Source: Prochlorococcus marinus str. MIT 9401
Lineage (GTDB): Bacteria; Cyanobacteriota; Cyanobacteriia; PCC-6307; Cyanobiaceae
Direction: 5' to 3'
DNA length: 64,000 nucleotides
NCBI RefSeq assembly: GCF_000760095.1
Contig: NZ_JNAR01000016.1
Coordinates: 248,001-312,000 of the forward strand
This document shows positions 61,808 through 64,000 of the stretch, in pieces; positions within the stretch are counted from its first letter, which is position 1; each line of letters opens with the position of its first letter. The position numbers were made by a program, and so were the translations under genes. The notes under the pieces are model-generated. The model saw nothing but the letters and a program-made list of their open reading frames with translations. It was not told where the DNA came from and searched no databases.

Positions 61808-62801
61808 TTATGATATCTTTGACTTCAACACTTGAAATATTCCTTGCTTGATATTGATTAATATCAATTAATAAATAATAATTTCTACTTAAAAAAATCT
61901 TTTGAAAACTAACATAATCTTTTATTAGTGAATGAGGAGGTGATAATTCTTCGGTTATATAGCCCCATTTCGTATCTTTTACAATGTTAGGAGAATGGAT
62001 TTTATGATGAAATTCCAGTAAGTGAATATTATTTAAAAGGCAGTTTTTTGAATGATTAAAACAGTGTTTTTTATTCTCTCCAAATGAAACTCCACCAAAT
62101 ACTTGACCTTTTCTGTCAATCAAATTAATTACAAGATCATAAGAACTATTTTTTGCGGATAATTTACTGAAATTAGTATTTTGTTTTATTCCCAAGTCAT
62201 TAATTTCATATAACAACATCAATTTTTTGGTGTGATCTACAATTCCAAATAATTGATCTTGACCAAACTTAAAATCTGGTCCTGCAAGTTTCATTGGATT
62301 ATGTTCATGGCCTTTTATAACTCCTATATAATCTGCTTCAAGACCATCCAACAATGTATCTATTAGATTTTTTTTAAACCCTGATTTTAATTCAATTGTT
62401 AAAGGAAGTATAAATGCACTTTCAGGGTTAGTAATAAGACTAAAAGGACCACTATCTTCGTGGCACCATGAAACATATGGCACTGTTCCAATAATTGAAT
62501 ATTTCCCAATCTCTTTACAATAATCTTCTCTGAAAAACCTTTTTCCAATAATATATCTACCTATTTTATATTCATTCGACCTACCTTCTTTTACTTTATC
62601 GATAATTCCTTTCTCGTAAATATTTTTTCGATCTTTTAAATTTTTGATATTCTGATCTATCCCAAACGACTCTCCAAAGTTAATTTCAACTTTAGTTCCT
62701 TCGGAAGCTAAAATTTGAAAAAAAGAATTATTATTTTTAATAATCCCTAAGGATGAACTTGCAAAAATTAAAATAAATAAATTCTTAATAAAATTCTTCA
62801 T
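61800..62801 (-). CDS. Secreted hypothetical protein (333 aa)
   Basis: N-terminal signal peptide (about residues 1-34). The mature part has several histidines and a tryptophan-cysteine segment (VSWCHEDSG), plus CFNHSKNC with a close cysteine pair. No known catalytic pattern. Middle gene of three; the 293-aa gene ends 18 bases upstream. Confidence 0.65.
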   Translation of the reverse strand: MKNFIKNLFILIFASSSLGIIKNNNSFFQILASEGTKVEINFGESFGIDQNIKNLKDRKNIYEKGIIDKVKEGRSNEYKIGRYIIGKRFFREDYCKEIGKYSIIGTVPYVSWCHEDSGPFSLITNPESAFILPLTIELKSGFKKNLIDTLLDGLEADYIGVIKGHEHNPMKLAGPDFKFGQDQLFGIVDHTKKLMLLYEINDLGIKQNTNFSKLSAKNSSYDLVINLIDRKGQVFGGVSFGENKKHCFNHSKNCLLNNIHLLEFHHKIHSPNIVKDTKWGYITEELSPPHSLIKDYVSFQKIFLSRNYYLLIDINQYQARNISSVEVKDIINE

Positions 62802-62819
62802 ATCTATTTTTTAACTTTA

Positions 62820-63701
62820 TTATTTGCCATGAATTATTTTTATCCTTGAGGGCATTAATTTTTCATCTATATAAGAAGAAAAAGTTTTATTTCTAACTAA
62901 TATATCTGCCTCTACCTTAAACAAACCATCTTCTTCATAAGAATTTAATTTCTTAAATGATTCAATATAACCCTCACTATATCCACTAGTTAGATCACCT
63001 AATGTTTCTTTTGTGTATAAATCATTTTCTTCAAGTTCTTTATCTACAAGAGAGGTTAGCTGTGCCAAAACATCTAAGTTAGTCTCGACATTAATTTTTT
63101 CTCCTGCAATAAATATTAACGCCTGCTCTATAGCATCATTTATGGCATCCTCTTCTGTAAAACCAACGCCTATTTTAAAAATTTTTTGAATACCTAATTC
63201 TTTGGTGCTTACTTTTGATGGTTTAAACAAGGGATGAAATTCTTGCTCATTCAATCCATAACTTACTTTTGCTTTAGCAACTACCGAGTATAAATTATCT
63301 CTCATAGAACTTTTGATTATCTTAAACGCTAAAATTGAACCTTGATTAAATCCGTAACTACTTTCTCTATAGCTATCCTGGCTCTCCTCTTTAATCAAAT
63401 TGTCATTAATTACAGTCTCTTTATAAAGACTTACTCTTCTTTTTTTTATATATCTTGGTGATGCCATTAATAATGCATTTTTAGCTGCATTCATTGCGGC
63501 TTGTTCCTCTGATTTACCTCTCCCAGAAATGGTAATTTCTTTAATATTTTCATCACTCTGGACTAGTAATGTCCTGTTCAGAGAATAGTTGGTTTTATGT
63601 ATTAAATCGTAAATATTTTTTTTATGATCAGATGATGCAAGACAAACTTTACTACCTAAAATCAAAAATAAAATAAAATATAATAATCTAAAAATATTCA
63701 T
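62820..63701 (-). CDS. Secreted protein with two LPP20/FlgT-like repeats
   Basis: Signal peptide to about residue 22. Two related units follow: residues about 55-150 begin with GRGKSEEQAAMNAAKNAL, and about 165-275 with GVGFTEEDAINDAIEQAL. The G-x-G-x-(S/T)-E-E-x-A pattern followed by a helix and strands is typical of LPP20/FlgT N-terminal domains of outer-membrane or flagellar proteins. No flagellum exists here, so a surface or envelope role is likely. First gene of the operon. Confidence 0.7.
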   Translation of the reverse strand: MNIFRLLYFILFLILGSKVCLASSDHKKNIYDLIHKTNYSLNRTLLVQSDENIKEITISGRGKSEEQAAMNAAKNALLMASPRYIKKRRVSLYKETVINDNLIKEESQDSYRESSYGFNQGSILAFKIIKSSMRDNLYSVVAKAKVSYGLNEQEFHPLFKPSKVSTKELGIQKIFKIGVGFTEEDAINDAIEQALIFIAGEKINVETNLDVLAQLTSLVDKELEENDLYTKETLGDLTSGYSEGYIESFKKLNSYEEDGLFKVEADILVRNKTFSSYIDEKLMPSRIKIIHGK

Positions 63702-63793
63702 CTATCAAACCTTTTTTTCTAATATCAAATTTATATTTGAAAATAACTTCATTTTATTCTAAATTTATCATATTAAAAATTAATAAATAAAAT

Positions 63794-63985
63794 ATGAGAA
63801 ATCTTATAATTGCTGCTTTAGTTCTTTTTCTACTTTATACAAACTCCACATTTAGGTCATATACAATAGAAGGACTTCAATCAATTACAAATTTCATAAA
63901 AGAACTTCCTAAAGAAAAAGTTGAAGAAAAAAATAAAGAAATTGAGGAAAATATTGAAGACGAATCAGGATATTCTACTTATTAA
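63794..63985 (+). CDS. Signal-anchored small protein (63 aa)
   Basis: One hydrophobic segment at the N-terminus (residues 3-16), then a charged lysine/glutamate-rich tail. Divergent from the secreted operon with a 92-base gap. The last 15 bases of the window follow with no feature. Confidence 0.55.
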   Translation: MRNLIIAALVLFLLYTNSTFRSYTIEGLQSITNFIKELPKEKVEEKNKEIEENIEDESGYSTY

Positions 63986-64000
63986 ATAAGTAATTATTCT

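Overview
The window is chromosomal DNA of a strongly AT-rich, gene-dense marine picocyanobacterium, almost certainly a high-light-adapted Prochlorococcus. The evidence is the base composition, very short intergenic gaps, many conserved proteins under 100 residues, an Hli-type chlorophyll-binding protein, a B12-dependent monomeric ribonucleotide reductase (nrdJ), cyanobacterium-specific families (DUF3531, CPP1-like, DUF1499, DUF4278, MidA), and a 6S RNA gene next to purK. I see no tRNA or rRNA gene, no CRISPR array and no insertion sequence.

Layout. 1-5.5 kb: small hypothetical genes on both strands, a ribbon-helix-helix-like protein and a DUF2130 nuclease-like protein. 5.5-11.3 kb: a tight four-gene DNA-repair operon (beta-lactamase-fold exonuclease, ATP-dependent DNA ligase, Lhr-type helicase, PdeM-type phosphoesterase). 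11.3-18.3 kb: phosphate/arsenate locus with pstB, pstA, pstC and arsR on the minus strand, a broken gap gene and intact arsJ on the plus strand, and pstS on the minus strand. The same inverted repeat (ATATCAA-N6-TTGATAT) lies in front of pstC, between arsR and gap, and upstream of pstS, so one ArsR-type repressor may govern both phosphate uptake and arsenate detoxification. 18.4-20.2 kb: LptA-like protein, cytochrome c and K+ channel. 20.4-32.5 kb: an island-like stretch of some forty mostly tiny proteins, many with one membrane segment, with an hli gene, a short-chain dehydrogenase, a stand-alone NAD-type DNA-ligase adenylation domain, a cluster of DnaA-box-like sites, and two operons with nearly identical promoters that each carry a LexA-like box. 

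32.6-56.6 kb is core housekeeping: 6S RNA, purK, aroB, midA, a TPM/Psb32-like protein, a phosphoesterase, nadA, a C-terminal processing protease, ispG, a family-4 uracil-DNA glycosylase, an aspartate aminotransferase, the phnDCE phosphonate/phosphite transporter, an SGNH hydrolase, a DUF92 protein, rsmE, an ABC ATPase, hslO, a CPP1-like protein, prfC, a methyltransferase and nrdJ. 56.7-64 kb: small genes, a DUF4278 peptide gene behind a structured leader that may be a glutamine-riboswitch relative, and a run of secreted proteins including a trypsin-fold/TPR protein whose catalytic serine position is aspartate.

Main points for follow-up: the decayed gap next to intact arsJ with shared ArsR-like operators; the twin LexA-like operons; the stand-alone LigA-like domain; the ligase/Lhr repair operon; the switch-like DUF4278 leader; antisense tiny ORFs around a perfect Shine-Dalgarno sequence near 25.46 kb; and the secreted cluster at 58-63.7 kb. 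All assignments are from reading sequence only; no database search was run.
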